In this document: piece after piece, positions 39,442-50,426 of the stretch
Numbering within the stretch: position 1 is the stretch's first letter
How the letters are laid out: every line of letters begins with the position of its first letter
DNA from: Venatoribacter pacificus
GTDB taxonomy: Bacteria; Pseudomonadota; Gammaproteobacteria; Pseudomonadales; Oceanobacteraceae
Assembly: GCF_025318105.1 (NCBI RefSeq)
Contig: NZ_JAOANI010000028.1
Span: 434,001 to 498,000, forward strand
DNA: 64,000 nt
Reading direction: 5' to 3'
The notes under the pieces: generated by a model
What the model saw: the letters and a program-made list of their open reading frames with translations, nothing else
Databases searched by the model: none
Told to the model about the DNA's origin: nothing
Made by a program: the position numbers and the translations under genes

Positions 39442-40368
39442 ATGAATATCATTATTGTTGGCCGTCGCCACGGTGAATCGAGAACTTACACACTGAGCGC
39501 ATCTGCGCGCACGGTGATGTTTGGTTTTCTGTTTGCCTTACCCTTTGCTATGGGAGTCGCCGGATACTGGCTGGCTGAGCGTCTGGCTGATGAAGGTATT
39601 CTGGATCTGAATGCTGCCAAAGCCTGGGAACGTGACCTCAATATGCAGCGTCAGGAGCTGCAGCAGATCCGTAAGCAAACGGATCAGGAGCTCGAAGCCC
39701 TGACTCTGCGTCTGGCAGAGCTGCAGGCCAAGTTATTACGCCTCGATGCACTCGGCGAGCGTTTGGTTGATGTCTCTGATCTCAACTCCGAAGAATTCGA
39801 CTTCAGCATGCAGCCTGCAGTGGGTGGCCCGGGTACTCTGGGCGAAGCTTATCAGGTGCCTGAAATCAATGAAGTTCTGAACGAACTGGCAGAACGCATC
39901 GACAGTCGCGAGCAGCAGCTCGAAGTGCTTGATGATCTGATGTCGGCCAACAAGCTCAGTGCTGATACCTTTGTTGCCGGTCGTCCGATTACCAAAGGCT
40001 GGATGTCATCCCGTTATGGCAAGCGCACCGATCCGTTTACCGGCCGTCTGGCATGGCATGGTGGTGTTGATTTTGCCGGCAAGATGGGTGCCGATATTGT
40101 CGCAGTGGCATCAGGTGTTGTTACCTGGTCGGGCCCGCGTTATGGCTATGGCAATCTGGTTGAAGTGAATCACGGCAATGGCTACAAAACCCGCTATGCC
40201 CATTGTAAAGAGCTGAATGTAGCCCTTGGCGATGTTGTGCGTAAAGGCGATGTGGTTGCATTAATGGGCAGCACCGGACGTTCGACCGGTCCCCACGTTC
40301 ACTTTGAAGTTTACAAAAATGGTCGCACCGTCGACCCTGCGGCGTATATTCACCGCACGCCTCAGTAA
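39442..40368 (+). CDS. M23-family peptidoglycan endopeptidase with coiled coil
   Basis: A 308-residue inner-membrane-anchored protein: one membrane span (about residues 24-44), a long coiled coil (about 60-110 and 143-170), and a C-terminal LytM/M23 domain (about 180-300). The zinc ligands are intact: H206 and D210 in WHGGVDFAG and H287 in GPHVHFE, with H254 in RYAH also present. It should therefore be an active murein hydrolase, unlike EnvC-type activators that lack ligands. Placement between lpxC and secA is where enterics have secM; here there is no SecM. The ribosome-binding site is weak. Confidence 0.9.
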   Translation: MNIIIVGRRHGESRTYTLSASARTVMFGFLFALPFAMGVAGYWLAERLADEGILDLNAAKAWERDLNMQRQELQQIRKQTDQELEALTLRLAELQAKLLRLDALGERLVDVSDLNSEEFDFSMQPAVGGPGTLGEAYQVPEINEVLNELAERIDSREQQLEVLDDLMSANKLSADTFVAGRPITKGWMSSRYGKRTDPFTGRLAWHGGVDFAGKMGADIVAVASGVVTWSGPRYGYGNLVEVNHGNGYKTRYAHCKELNVALGDVVRKGDVVALMGSTGRSTGPHVHFEVYKNGRTVDPAAYIHRTPQ

Positions 40369-40467
40369 TCTTTCTATCTAAACACGCTTGTCATCATTCT
40401 GGGTTATAAGTAGCCTTTAGCACTTTGGCCCAGCGCCGTATATTGTTCTCCGGATAATGATAATTCC

Positions 40468-43203
<2,736 letters not shown>

Positions 43204-43225
43204 AAGTCGTAAGGCGTAGCAAAAA

Positions 43226-44443
43226 ATGGCAGTTAATTTCACAGTTTTTGAAGACTTTAAAGCAGTAGACGGTGTTCGTCTGGGGGTGGCTCAGGCGCAT
43301 GTGCGTTATGCCAACCGCGACGATATGGTTGTGATTGAACTGGCTGAAGGCTCAACGGTGGCAGGCGTATTCACCACCAACGCTTTTTGCGCTGCGCCAG
43401 TGCAGATCTGTAAAACCCATCTGGCCGACACCGCGCCGCGTTATCTGCTGATCAATACCGGCAATGCGAATGCCGGTACGGGTCCGCAGGGTTATGCCAA
43501 TGCGGTCCGCAGTTGTGAAATGCTGGCAACAGCGACCGCCGTTCAGCCTGCGCAAATTTTGCCATTTTCGACCGGTGTCATCGGTGAGCCGCTGAATATG
43601 GCGGCGTTTGAACGTGGTATTCCGGCGGCGCTGGACAATCTAAGTGCTGATAACTGGGCCCGTGCAGCGAAAGGCATCATGACTACCGATACGCTGCCAA
43701 AAGGCTACAGCACGCAGTTTGAGGTGAACGGTAAAACCGTCACCATCACCGGCATGTCCAAAGGTGCCGGCATGATTATGCCGAATATGGCCACGATGCT
43801 GGGCTATATCGCGACTGACGCGGGTATATCGCAGGCATTGCTGCAATCCTGGTGTAAAGAACTGGCCGATTGCTCGTTTAACCGCATCACGATTGATGGC
43901 GATACCTCGACCAACGACTCCTGCATGCTGATGGCCACCGGGCGTTCTGGTGTGCAAATCAACGACGTTGCCAGCCCGGAAGCACAACTGGTCTTTGCCA
44001 AACTGAAAGAAGCCTTTCAGATTCTGGCGCAGGCCATCGTGCGTGACGGTGAAGGTGCGACCAAGTTTGTCACCATCGAAGTCGGTGGAGCGGCAAGCCA
44101 GAAAGAAGCGCTGGATGTGGCCTATACCGTGGCGCATTCACCGCTGGTTAAAACGGCGATGTTTGCTTCCGATGCTAACTGGGGTCGTATTCTGGCGGCG
44201 GTTGGCCGTTCCGGTGTGCAGAACTTTGATTTGGAAAAAGTGCAGATCTTTATCGACGGCGTCCAGATTGTGGAAAACGGTGGCCGTTGTGAGGCTTATA
44301 CCGAAGCCGCCGGTGCCGCTGTTTTTGCTCTGACTGAATTCCGTGTCCGTATTGAACTGGGGCGGGGTGATTTCAGAGAAGAGCTCTGGACCTGCGACTT
44401 CTCGCATGAGTACGTAACCATCAACGCTAACTATCGTTCCTGA
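43226..44443 (+). CDS. argJ: Bifunctional ornithine acetyltransferase/N-acetylglutamate synthase
   Basis: A 405-residue self-cleaving enzyme of arginine synthesis. It moves acetyl from N-acetylornithine to glutamate and can also use acetyl-CoA. The autocleavage site is Ala189-Thr190 in MIMPNMATMLGYIATD, giving alpha and beta subunits with Thr190 as nucleophile; TGNANAGTG and KGIMTTDTLPK are also conserved. Whether it is mono- or bifunctional cannot be read from sequence. AAGGCG lies ahead of the ATG. Its stop codon overlaps the mutT start by one base (TGATG). Confidence 0.96.
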   Translation: MAVNFTVFEDFKAVDGVRLGVAQAHVRYANRDDMVVIELAEGSTVAGVFTTNAFCAAPVQICKTHLADTAPRYLLINTGNANAGTGPQGYANAVRSCEMLATATAVQPAQILPFSTGVIGEPLNMAAFERGIPAALDNLSADNWARAAKGIMTTDTLPKGYSTQFEVNGKTVTITGMSKGAGMIMPNMATMLGYIATDAGISQALLQSWCKELADCSFNRITIDGDTSTNDSCMLMATGRSGVQINDVASPEAQLVFAKLKEAFQILAQAIVRDGEGATKFVTIEVGGAASQKEALDVAYTVAHSPLVKTAMFASDANWGRILAAVGRSGVQNFDLEKVQIFIDGVQIVENGGRCEAYTEAAGAAVFALTEFRVRIELGRGDFREELWTCDFSHEYVTINANYRS

Positions 44444-44853
44444 TGAAAAGCGTACATGTTGCCGTGGCGGTCGTGGTCGTTAATGACCGCGACATCCTGA
44501 TTGCCCGCCGCCCGGATGACAAGCATCAGGGCGGGTTGTGGGAATTTCCCGGTGGAAAAGTGGAGGCCGGTGAAAGCGTAACAGCGGCACTGGTGCGCGA
44601 GCTGGATGAAGAAGTTGCACTGAGTGTGACGGAGCAGTCGATGTCACCGCTGCTGCAGATTCCTTTCGATTATCCGGATAAAAGCGTGCTGCTCGATGTG
44701 TACTGGGTTGAGGCGGACATGAATTCAGCTCTGCTGGCTCACGGCGCTGAAGGTCAGGAAGTGCGCTGGCTGGCGTTTAATCGCTTATCGGAGTTCGAGT
44801 TTCCGGCGGCTAATCAGCCCATTCTCGATGCCGTTCTCGCGCGGCTTTCCTGA
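44443..44853 (+). CDS. mutT: 8-oxo-dGTP diphosphatase MutT
   Basis: A 136-residue Nudix hydrolase that removes oxidised dGTP from the nucleotide pool and prevents A-to-C transversions. The Nudix box is complete: GGKVEAGESVTAALVRELDEE, seen here as GGKVEAGES followed by RELDEE with the catalytic glutamates. VAVVVVNDRDILIARRPDDKHQGGLWEFPGG matches MutT itself, visible as LIARRPDDKHQGGLWEFPGG. Length matches E. coli (129). It is coupled to argJ. Placement after secA is shared with many gammaproteobacteria. Confidence 0.93.
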   Translation: MKSVHVAVAVVVVNDRDILIARRPDDKHQGGLWEFPGGKVEAGESVTAALVRELDEEVALSVTEQSMSPLLQIPFDYPDKSVLLDVYWVEADMNSALLAHGAEGQEVRWLAFNRLSEFEFPAANQPILDAVLARLS

Positions 44854-44924
44854 GAGACATTTCCTGAGTTATCTTGCCTGAATGATGCTACCCGATTATT
44901 TCCCTCTGAATGTCCAGGCTGTCT

Positions 44925-45293
44925 TTATGACTGACCCAGTGACAGAAATGGCCACAGGGTCAGGCCAAGAACCAGAAGTACCGCAATCAGCGTCATGACC
45001 AGCTCAGCCGGTTGTTCCAGCCAGCGTTTGAGCATCCCCTGAGTTTCGCCTGCCTGTTGTTGCTGCTCGTATTCACTGCGTACGCGTTGCAGGCGCTGTT
45101 GCTGGTAGTCGTCCAGCAAGGCACGGGCTGATTCGTAATCTTCATTCTGCCGCAGCCAGATGGCGGCTACGGAAATACGCCAGCGGCCTTCGTTGGTTTC
45201 ATAGAATTCCACCCCGGCATCGTGCAGTAAGGCGCGGACTTCTTCCGCTTCGTCTTCATTAACGCCATTCAGGCGAAACAGCAGCTTGGCCAT
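44925..45293 (-). CDS. DUF6164-like protein
   Basis: A 122-residue protein with a soluble N-terminal domain (MAKLLFRLNGVNEDEAEEVR, then EFYETNEGRWRISVAAIWL) and one C-terminal membrane span (about residues 97-116), so it is tail-anchored with the soluble part in the cytoplasm. The N-terminal part matches the DUF6164 family; its function is not known. Length is typical. It is convergent with mutT across 71 bases that hold no evident terminator. The ATG at 45291-45293 has GATCGATATGG around it and no clear ribosome-binding site. Confidence 0.75.
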   Translation of the reverse strand: MAKLLFRLNGVNEDEAEEVRALLHDAGVEFYETNEGRWRISVAAIWLRQNEDYESARALLDDYQQQRLQRVRSEYEQQQQAGETQGMLKRWLEQPAELVMTLIAVLLVLGLTLWPFLSLGQS

Positions 45294-45377
45294 ATCGATC
45301 TTCAGTTCAGAAATTCCGGCCTATTGTAACCAAAGTCTCGGGATAACTTCTGGCTAAATCAGGTAACGGAGAGACAT

Positions 45378-45408
45378 AAAAAAGCCGCCATACCCGGAGG
45401 TGGCGGCT
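45378..45408 (-). terminator. Intrinsic terminator for minus-strand transcription
   Basis: AGCCGCCA (45383-45390) and TGGCGGCT (45401-45408) form an 8-bp stem with a 10-base loop. On the minus strand it is followed by TTTTTTATG; on the plus strand there is no T run. No minus-strand gene starts between here and lnt, so it can only end transcripts that read antisense through the FadR-like gene, or an unrecognised small RNA. Confidence 0.8.
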
Positions 45409-45435
45409 GAAGCTCTGAGAGTGTGCACTTCTCAA

Positions 45436-45450
45436 ATTGGATAATCCAAT
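45436..45450. promoter_or_regulatory. Perfect palindrome upstream of the FadR-like gene
   Basis: ATTGGAT-A-ATCCAAT is a perfect 7-1-7 inverted repeat, about 147 bases upstream of the regulator's start. It is a plausible operator, either for the regulator itself or for another factor. Confidence 0.45.
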
Positions 45451-45537
45451 GCTAGTTCAGGTTCCGCTCAGGCGCAAGGTAAGATCCACGGCCAAGGTCT
45501 GGCCACCGACTATTGCGCCAACGCACGATTTTCGCCA

Positions 45538-45550
45538 GACTGAGACAGTC
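45538..45550. promoter_or_regulatory. Second inverted repeat upstream of the FadR-like gene
   Basis: GACTG-AGA-CAGTC is a perfect 5-base inverted repeat with a 3-base centre, 46 bases before the regulator's start. GntR-type regulators often bind such short palindromes near their own promoter. Confidence 0.4.
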
Positions 45551-45596
45551 GGCCCCGGCTGGCGTATGAATTACTCACCACCTGATAAGTATAATA

Positions 45597-46400
45597 ATGA
45601 GCAAAACCTTACCGGATCAGATTGCTGATCTGTTGATCTCCCTTATTTTTACCGGCGATCTGCAAGCAGGCGAAAAGCTTCCGCCAGAGCGTCAGCTGGC
45701 CGAATTTCTTGATGTTGACCGTACTTCTCTGCGCATGGCTTTGCGCACACTGGGACGCATGAACGCTGTGCGCAGCGTGCAGGGTTCAGGGATACGCGTT
45801 GGTGATGTACGTCGCGATATGGGGCTGGATTTTCTCGATAACCTCTACCGCATACCTGAGTTGGAGTTGGGGGGCGAGCTGTTGCTGGCCGGACTCGAAC
45901 TGTTTAACCGGGCCATTCCCACCGCCATCCGTCTTGCGCTGGAAAAACGAGAACGCAGTGGCGGCGCGCCCGAAGATGCAACGATTCCGGCGTTGGTGCA
46001 GCGGATGTATCAGGGTTTGAATGATGGCATGGCGATGGCGGATCTGGCGGATCTGGAAGTGTCGATGATTGATACCATTATGACGGCCACCGGCAATCTG
46101 GTACTGCAGGCCTCATCAACCAGCTCACGCCGTATCCGCAGTTTGCTGACGAAGAAATTATTTGAACAGATTGATGTGCGCGCTCATATGGATCATCAGG
46201 TGCAGATGCTGATGCGCACCCAGCAGGGGGATTATCAGCTGGATGAGCTTATTCAGCAGTATCAGCAGTACATCGATACGCTGACCCAGCCACTGCGCGC
46301 ACATCTGAACAACATTCCGGAACAGCCGCGGCTGCTGCGCTCACCGCTCCATAACGGGCGCAATATCATCAGTCTGCGCAGCCTTACGGATTCTGCCTGA
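45597..46400 (+). CDS. GntR/FadR-like transcriptional regulator
   Basis: A 267-residue regulator. Residues about 5-70 form a GntR winged helix (LQAGEKLPPERQLAEFLDV with DRTSLRMALRTLGRMN, then GSGIRVGD), and residues about 85-240 are an all-helical effector domain of the FCD/FadR type (EVSMIDTIMTATGNLVLQ). Fatty-acid or carboxylate ligands are usual for this group; the ligand is not known here. There is no clear Shine-Dalgarno sequence and TATAAT sits directly before the ATG. Its last 60 bases overlap the end of lnt on the other strand. Two palindromes upstream may be its operators. Confidence 0.85.
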   Translation: MSKTLPDQIADLLISLIFTGDLQAGEKLPPERQLAEFLDVDRTSLRMALRTLGRMNAVRSVQGSGIRVGDVRRDMGLDFLDNLYRIPELELGGELLLAGLELFNRAIPTAIRLALEKRERSGGAPEDATIPALVQRMYQGLNDGMAMADLADLEVSMIDTIMTATGNLVLQASSTSSRRIRSLLTKKLFEQIDVRAHMDHQVQMLMRTQQGDYQLDELIQQYQQYIDTLTQPLRAHLNNIPEQPRLLRSPLHNGRNIISLRSLTDSA

Positions 46401-47885
46401 ACGGCGCAGCCACAGGGCAGCTGCGACAATCAGCAGGCTCAGGACGTACAGAGGCCACAGTTCCCAGATCATGTAAGGCGTTTTACCCTGACGCATCTCG
46501 GCGTTCCCGCTCAGGGTTGCCCGCTGCTCGTAGGGCAGGCGCGACAACATCCGGCCTTTGTTATCCACCAGTGCGGTAATGCCGGTGTTCGTAGCGCGTA
46601 ACAGGTAGCGGCCAGTTTCCAATGCGCGCATTTGCGCCAGCGCCATATGCTGTTTCGGTCCCAGAGAATCGCCAAACCAGGCATCGTTGCTGACGGTAAT
46701 CAGAAAATCCGCCCGCTGTGCCATGCGGCTGACCAGTTGCGGGTAAGCGATTTCGTAGCAGATATAGGGTGCTACCAGGTAAAGCTCTTCCCCTTCGGCG
46801 GAATGCTTACCGACTTTCAGCAGTGGCTGATTGGCAGGCCCATGCAGGAAGCTGGACATATCCAGGTCAAAAAACGGAATCAGTCCGCGGATCAGCGCCT
46901 GCAGGGGAACATATTCACCGAACGGCACCAGATTCTGTTTGTGGTAGATGCCTTCGCCATTACCAAAGGCGATCACACTGTTATGGAACTGGCCGGCCAG
47001 CTCGTGGCCACGGGGATAACGGTAAGGAATCCCGGTAATGACCGTGGTGCCGGTCTGTTGAGCCTCGATTGCCATATCATCCATATACGGCTGGAACTGA
47101 TCGAGCAGCAGCGTCATTGCGGTTTCGGGCCACAAAATCAAATCGCTGTCCCAGTGCTGACTGGTCTGTTGAAAATAGGCATTAATGGTTGGGCTGATCC
47201 ACTCACGTTGCCATTTCTGATCCTGGGGGATATTGCCCTGTACCGCACTGACTTTCAGTTCACCGGTTTTATGCGTCCAGTCCTGTTGCTGCAGTAACAG
47301 TCCCGCAGGCCACAGTAACAGTACGGCAAGAAGCGCTGGCTGGCGTGTCTGCCAGAAGCGGTAGAGGGCGGTCACTGTTACAACGCAGATAAACGACAGT
47401 CCATAGCTGCCAAATACCGGTGCCCAGCCTGATATCCAGGTGCTGAGATGAGCATCGCCGGCAAACAGCCAGGGGAAACCGGTCATAAACCAGCTGCGGA
47501 ACCATTCGTGCAGGAACCAGAACACCGGAATGGTGAGCCAGGCCAGAGTTTGGCCGATAAAACGCTGGCGCAGGGCAAACCAGAGGCCGGGGAAGGTCGC
47601 CAGGAAGGCCGCGAAAAGACCGATCATCAGCACGGCCAGAACCGCAGGAGTGCCGCCGTGATCGTGCATGCTGACGTAAATCCAGGAAATACCGACGGAA
47701 AACTTGCCCAGACTGAACCACCATGCGCAGGCAAAGGCTGAGCGGGCAGTATCGGTGCGCAACAGAAAATGCACGAACACCGCAATACTTAACAGGCCAA
47801 GCGGCCACCAGAACAGTGGCGCCAATGCCAGGGGAAACAGCGCACCCGCCAATAGTAATAACGCCCGCGCAGCCCAGCCCGTCAT
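46341..47885 (-). CDS. lnt: Apolipoprotein N-acyltransferase
   Basis: A 514-residue inner-membrane enzyme that adds the third acyl chain to lipoproteins, required before Lol sorting. About eight N-terminal spans precede a nitrilase-like domain with the catalytic triad Glu254 (LWPETAM), Lys316 (YHKQNLVPFGEYVP) and Cys376 (APYICYEIAYP). Length matches E. coli (512). The frame is open seven codons upstream to a TTG; the ATG at 47883-47885 is preferred because it gives the family length, though neither start has a strong ribosome-binding site. It is the last gene of ybeZ-ybeY-corC-lnt and overlaps the FadR-like gene tail to tail by 60 bases. Confidence 0.95.
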   Translation of the reverse strand: MTGWAARALLLLAGALFPLALAPLFWWPLGLLSIAVFVHFLLRTDTARSAFACAWWFSLGKFSVGISWIYVSMHDHGGTPAVLAVLMIGLFAAFLATFPGLWFALRQRFIGQTLAWLTIPVFWFLHEWFRSWFMTGFPWLFAGDAHLSTWISGWAPVFGSYGLSFICVVTVTALYRFWQTRQPALLAVLLLWPAGLLLQQQDWTHKTGELKVSAVQGNIPQDQKWQREWISPTINAYFQQTSQHWDSDLILWPETAMTLLLDQFQPYMDDMAIEAQQTGTTVITGIPYRYPRGHELAGQFHNSVIAFGNGEGIYHKQNLVPFGEYVPLQALIRGLIPFFDLDMSSFLHGPANQPLLKVGKHSAEGEELYLVAPYICYEIAYPQLVSRMAQRADFLITVSNDAWFGDSLGPKQHMALAQMRALETGRYLLRATNTGITALVDNKGRMLSRLPYEQRATLSGNAEMRQGKTPYMIWELWPLYVLSLLIVAAALWLRRSGRIRKAAQTDDIAPVMER

Positions 47886-47927
47886 AGCTTTACCCGAAAT
47901 AGTCAAAATGAGGTTGAATACGCCGGT

Positions 47928-48773
47928 TTAGCCGGCGTCGATGATGGGCGTTACTTCCAGCAGATTGATCTGACGGCTGGTGCCGTTCACCACTTTGAAT
48001 TGCCACTGTTCAATGCGGATGCTTTCGTTGCATTCCGGTACCCGGCCAAAGTGGTGTACCACAATGCCGCCAATGGTATCGAACTCATCATCGGGAAAAC
48101 GCGCACTGAAGTGTTCGTTAAAGTCGTCCACCGGAGTCAGTGCCTTGACCATGGTGATACCGTCTTCCACTTCTTTAATCATGCTGTCTTCTTCATCGAA
48201 GTCGTGTTCGTCTTCGATATCGCCAACAATCTGTTCGAGCACGTCTTCAATGGTGACCAGACCTGCAACCCCACCGAATTCGTCCACCACAATGGCCATG
48301 TGATTGCGGGTTGCGCGGAACTCGCGCAGCAACACATTCAGGCGTTTGCTTTCCGGAACGAAGGTGGTGGGTCGTAACACCTCTTTCAGACGGAATTCTT
48401 CACGATTTTCGTTAAGGATTAATGGCAGAAGGTCTTTGGCCAGCATAATGCCCAGGACTTCGTCCTGACCTTCGCCCATCACCGGAAAACGCGAGTGCGC
48501 AGATTCGATAATCTGCGGCAGATAATCTTTAAGCGCATCGTTGACGTTAATCGAGGTCATTTGCGAGCGCGGAATCATAATGTCCCGCACCTGCATTTCT
48601 GATACCTGCAGGGCACCTTCGAGGATATTGAGGGTTTCGTTATCGACAATGCTGCGTTCGGCCGCTTCGCGCACAATAACTTTGATGTCCTGACGGCTTT
48701 GCGGGTCGTCGGAGAATAAATCAGTCAGTCTTTCCAGCCAGCTACGATGCTGGCCCGATCGGTCTTCGCTCAT
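47928..48773 (-). CDS. corC: CorC/HlyC-family CBS-domain protein
   Basis: A 281-residue soluble protein with two CBS domains (about residues 65-190, from MIPRSQMTSINV to VVDEFGGVAGLVTIEDVLEQIVGD) and a C-terminal transporter-associated domain (about 205-275, with DEFDTIGGIVVHHFGRVP). Members are linked to magnesium and cobalt efflux; in this conserved operon the role may instead be envelope-related. Length is close to E. coli CorC (292). It overlaps ybeY by four bases (ATGA). Its stop lies in the hairpin ACGCCGG-TTTAG-CCGGCGT (47920-47938). Confidence 0.93.
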   Translation of the reverse strand: MSEDRSGQHRSWLERLTDLFSDDPQSRQDIKVIVREAAERSIVDNETLNILEGALQVSEMQVRDIMIPRSQMTSINVNDALKDYLPQIIESAHSRFPVMGEGQDEVLGIMLAKDLLPLILNENREEFRLKEVLRPTTFVPESKRLNVLLREFRATRNHMAIVVDEFGGVAGLVTIEDVLEQIVGDIEDEHDFDEEDSMIKEVEDGITMVKALTPVDDFNEHFSARFPDDEFDTIGGIVVHHFGRVPECNESIRIEQWQFKVVNGTSRQINLLEVTPIIDAG

Positions 48774-49249
48774 GGTGCCTCATCTGGATAAGGATCAGAG
48801 AATCCCAGTCCGGCCATTATCTGGCGTTCCAGGTCTTCCATAACATCTGCTTCGTCGTCCTTTATATGGTCGTACCCCAGCAAATGCAAGCAGCCGTGCA
48901 CCACCATATGAGCCCAGTGAGCTTCGGCGGGTTTGTTCTGTTCAATACTTTCCTGCTGCACCACCTGGGCGCAGACGATCAGATCACCCAATAATTCGAT
49001 GGGCACCTGAGGAGGAGCCTCAAACGGGAAGGACAGTACATTGGTCGGTTTATCCTTACCGCGGTATTCACTGTTCAGCTCCTGGCTCTCGTCTTCCGCC
49101 ACCAGGCGGATGGTCAGTTCAGGTTCGGCAAAGTCTGTGCGGCCGCTCAGGGCGGCGCTTGCCCAGTGATGCAATTGTTCTTCGCTGGGCAGAAAGGCGC
49201 TGAAGCCTTCGAGCTCGTCGGCGATCTGCACATCGAGTAACAGATTCAT
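48770..49249 (-). CDS. ybeY: Endoribonuclease YbeY
   Basis: A 159-residue metal-dependent RNase involved in 16S rRNA 3'-end maturation and 70S ribosome quality control. The zinc motif H3xH5xH is intact in MVVHGCLHLLGYDHIKDDEA, and LNSEYRGKDKPTNVLSFPFE is the other conserved block (RGKDKPTNVLSFPFE). Length matches E. coli (155). Overlaps of four bases join it to ybeZ before and corC after. Confidence 0.95.
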   Translation of the reverse strand: MNLLLDVQIADELEGFSAFLPSEEQLHHWASAALSGRTDFAEPELTIRLVAEDESQELNSEYRGKDKPTNVLSFPFEAPPQVPIELLGDLIVCAQVVQQESIEQNKPAEAHWAHMVVHGCLHLLGYDHIKDDEADVMEDLERQIMAGLGFSDPYPDEAP

Positions 49250-50355
49250 ACAGCATCCTCATCGTTACGCTGTGCACTCAAACGGGCGGCTTTGCGTTCG
49301 TCTTCGGCTTGTTTTTCTTTCTCATCAAAACGATCGTAAGCATCAACGATGCGCTGTACCAGCGGGTGGCGTACCACATCGGCGTTGGTAAAGCGGGTAA
49401 CACCAATCCCCGGAACACCATCGAGCACTTCCAGGCCATGCTTCAGGCCGGAATAAACGCCGCGTGGCAGGTCGACCTGAGTTACGTCACCGGTGATAAC
49501 GGCTTTGGAGCCAAAACCGACACGGGTGAGGAACATTTTCATCTGTTCTTTGGTGGTGTTCTGCGATTCGTCGAGAATCACAAACGAGTGGCTGAGCGTG
49601 CGGCCACGCATATACGCCAGTGGCGCAATTTCAATCACGCTGCGCTCCAGCAGGCGGGCAACCTGCTCAAAGCCCAGCATTTCGTACAGCGCGTCATACA
49701 GCGGGCGCAGATACGGATCGATTTTCTGTGCCAGGTCGCCAGGCAGGAAGCCCAGCTTCTCACCGGCTTCCACCGCCGGACGCACCAGCAGAATGCGTTT
49801 CACTTCATCGCGCTGCAGGGCTTCAACGGCGGCGGCAACAGCGAGAAAGGTTTTACCGGTACCGGCCGGGCCGACACCAAAGTTGATGTCGAACTCACGC
49901 ACCCGCTGCAGATAGTCGAGCTGGTGTGGCCCACGCGGTTTAATAATGGCCTGCGGCGTTTTGATGATACGGCTGTCGTAATCGGATTTTGCCTTGCGCC
50001 CGGCGGCCTGTTCGCTGCCATCTTCCTGCAGCAACAGATGAATCAGGTCCGGTGTGATCGGCGTACCGTTGGCGGTTTCGCGATACAGGCGCTGAATCAG
50101 TAAGGCCGCGCGCTGCGCCAGCTTGACCTTGCCTTCAATGGTGAACTTATTGCCGCGGTTGTAGATTTCCAGCTCAAAGTGGTCGGCAATCTGTTCAATA
50201 TGACTGTCAACGTGTCCGCACAGGTTAGCGAGACGCTGAGCGTCATCGGGTTCCAGAGCAAAGCTGGTGCTGTGGCGGTTTGGTGTGGCTGCTTCAGCCT
50301 CTGCAGACTGGACAGGCTCAATGGATTCTGGTTGCTCAGTATCTTTGCGGGTCAA
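49246..50355 (-). CDS. ybeZ: PhoH-family ATPase YbeZ
   Basis: A 369-residue protein of the PhoH family, a partner of YbeY in rRNA processing. Walker A is GPAGTGKTFLAVA and Walker B is HSFVILDESQNTTKEQMKMFL (VILDESQNTT). An N-terminal KH-like region (about 30-95) precedes the ATPase. Length is close to E. coli (346). The only possible start is TTG (50353-50355); no Met occurs in the first 200 codons before the conserved part, so this start is accepted despite a weak ribosome-binding site. It overlaps ybeY by four bases. Confidence 0.93.
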   Translation of the reverse strand: MTRKDTEQPESIEPVQSAEAEAATPNRHSTSFALEPDDAQRLANLCGHVDSHIEQIADHFELEIYNRGNKFTIEGKVKLAQRAALLIQRLYRETANGTPITPDLIHLLLQEDGSEQAAGRKAKSDYDSRIIKTPQAIIKPRGPHQLDYLQRVREFDINFGVGPAGTGKTFLAVAAAVEALQRDEVKRILLVRPAVEAGEKLGFLPGDLAQKIDPYLRPLYDALYEMLGFEQVARLLERSVIEIAPLAYMRGRTLSHSFVILDESQNTTKEQMKMFLTRVGFGSKAVITGDVTQVDLPRGVYSGLKHGLEVLDGVPGIGVTRFTNADVVRHPLVQRIVDAYDRFDEKEKQAEDERKAARLSAQRNDEDAV

Positions 50356-50426
50356 TGAGGACTCTCTCTGTGGGGCTTTTGGTTATGCGGCACCGGCGGG
50401 GCGGGCCGCATAAATCACGAATGAGG

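Noticed and set aside
49309..50103. Plus-strand frame of 264 codons opposite ybeZ
   Set aside because: It overlaps the PhoH ATPase motifs on the other strand and lacks a start signal.
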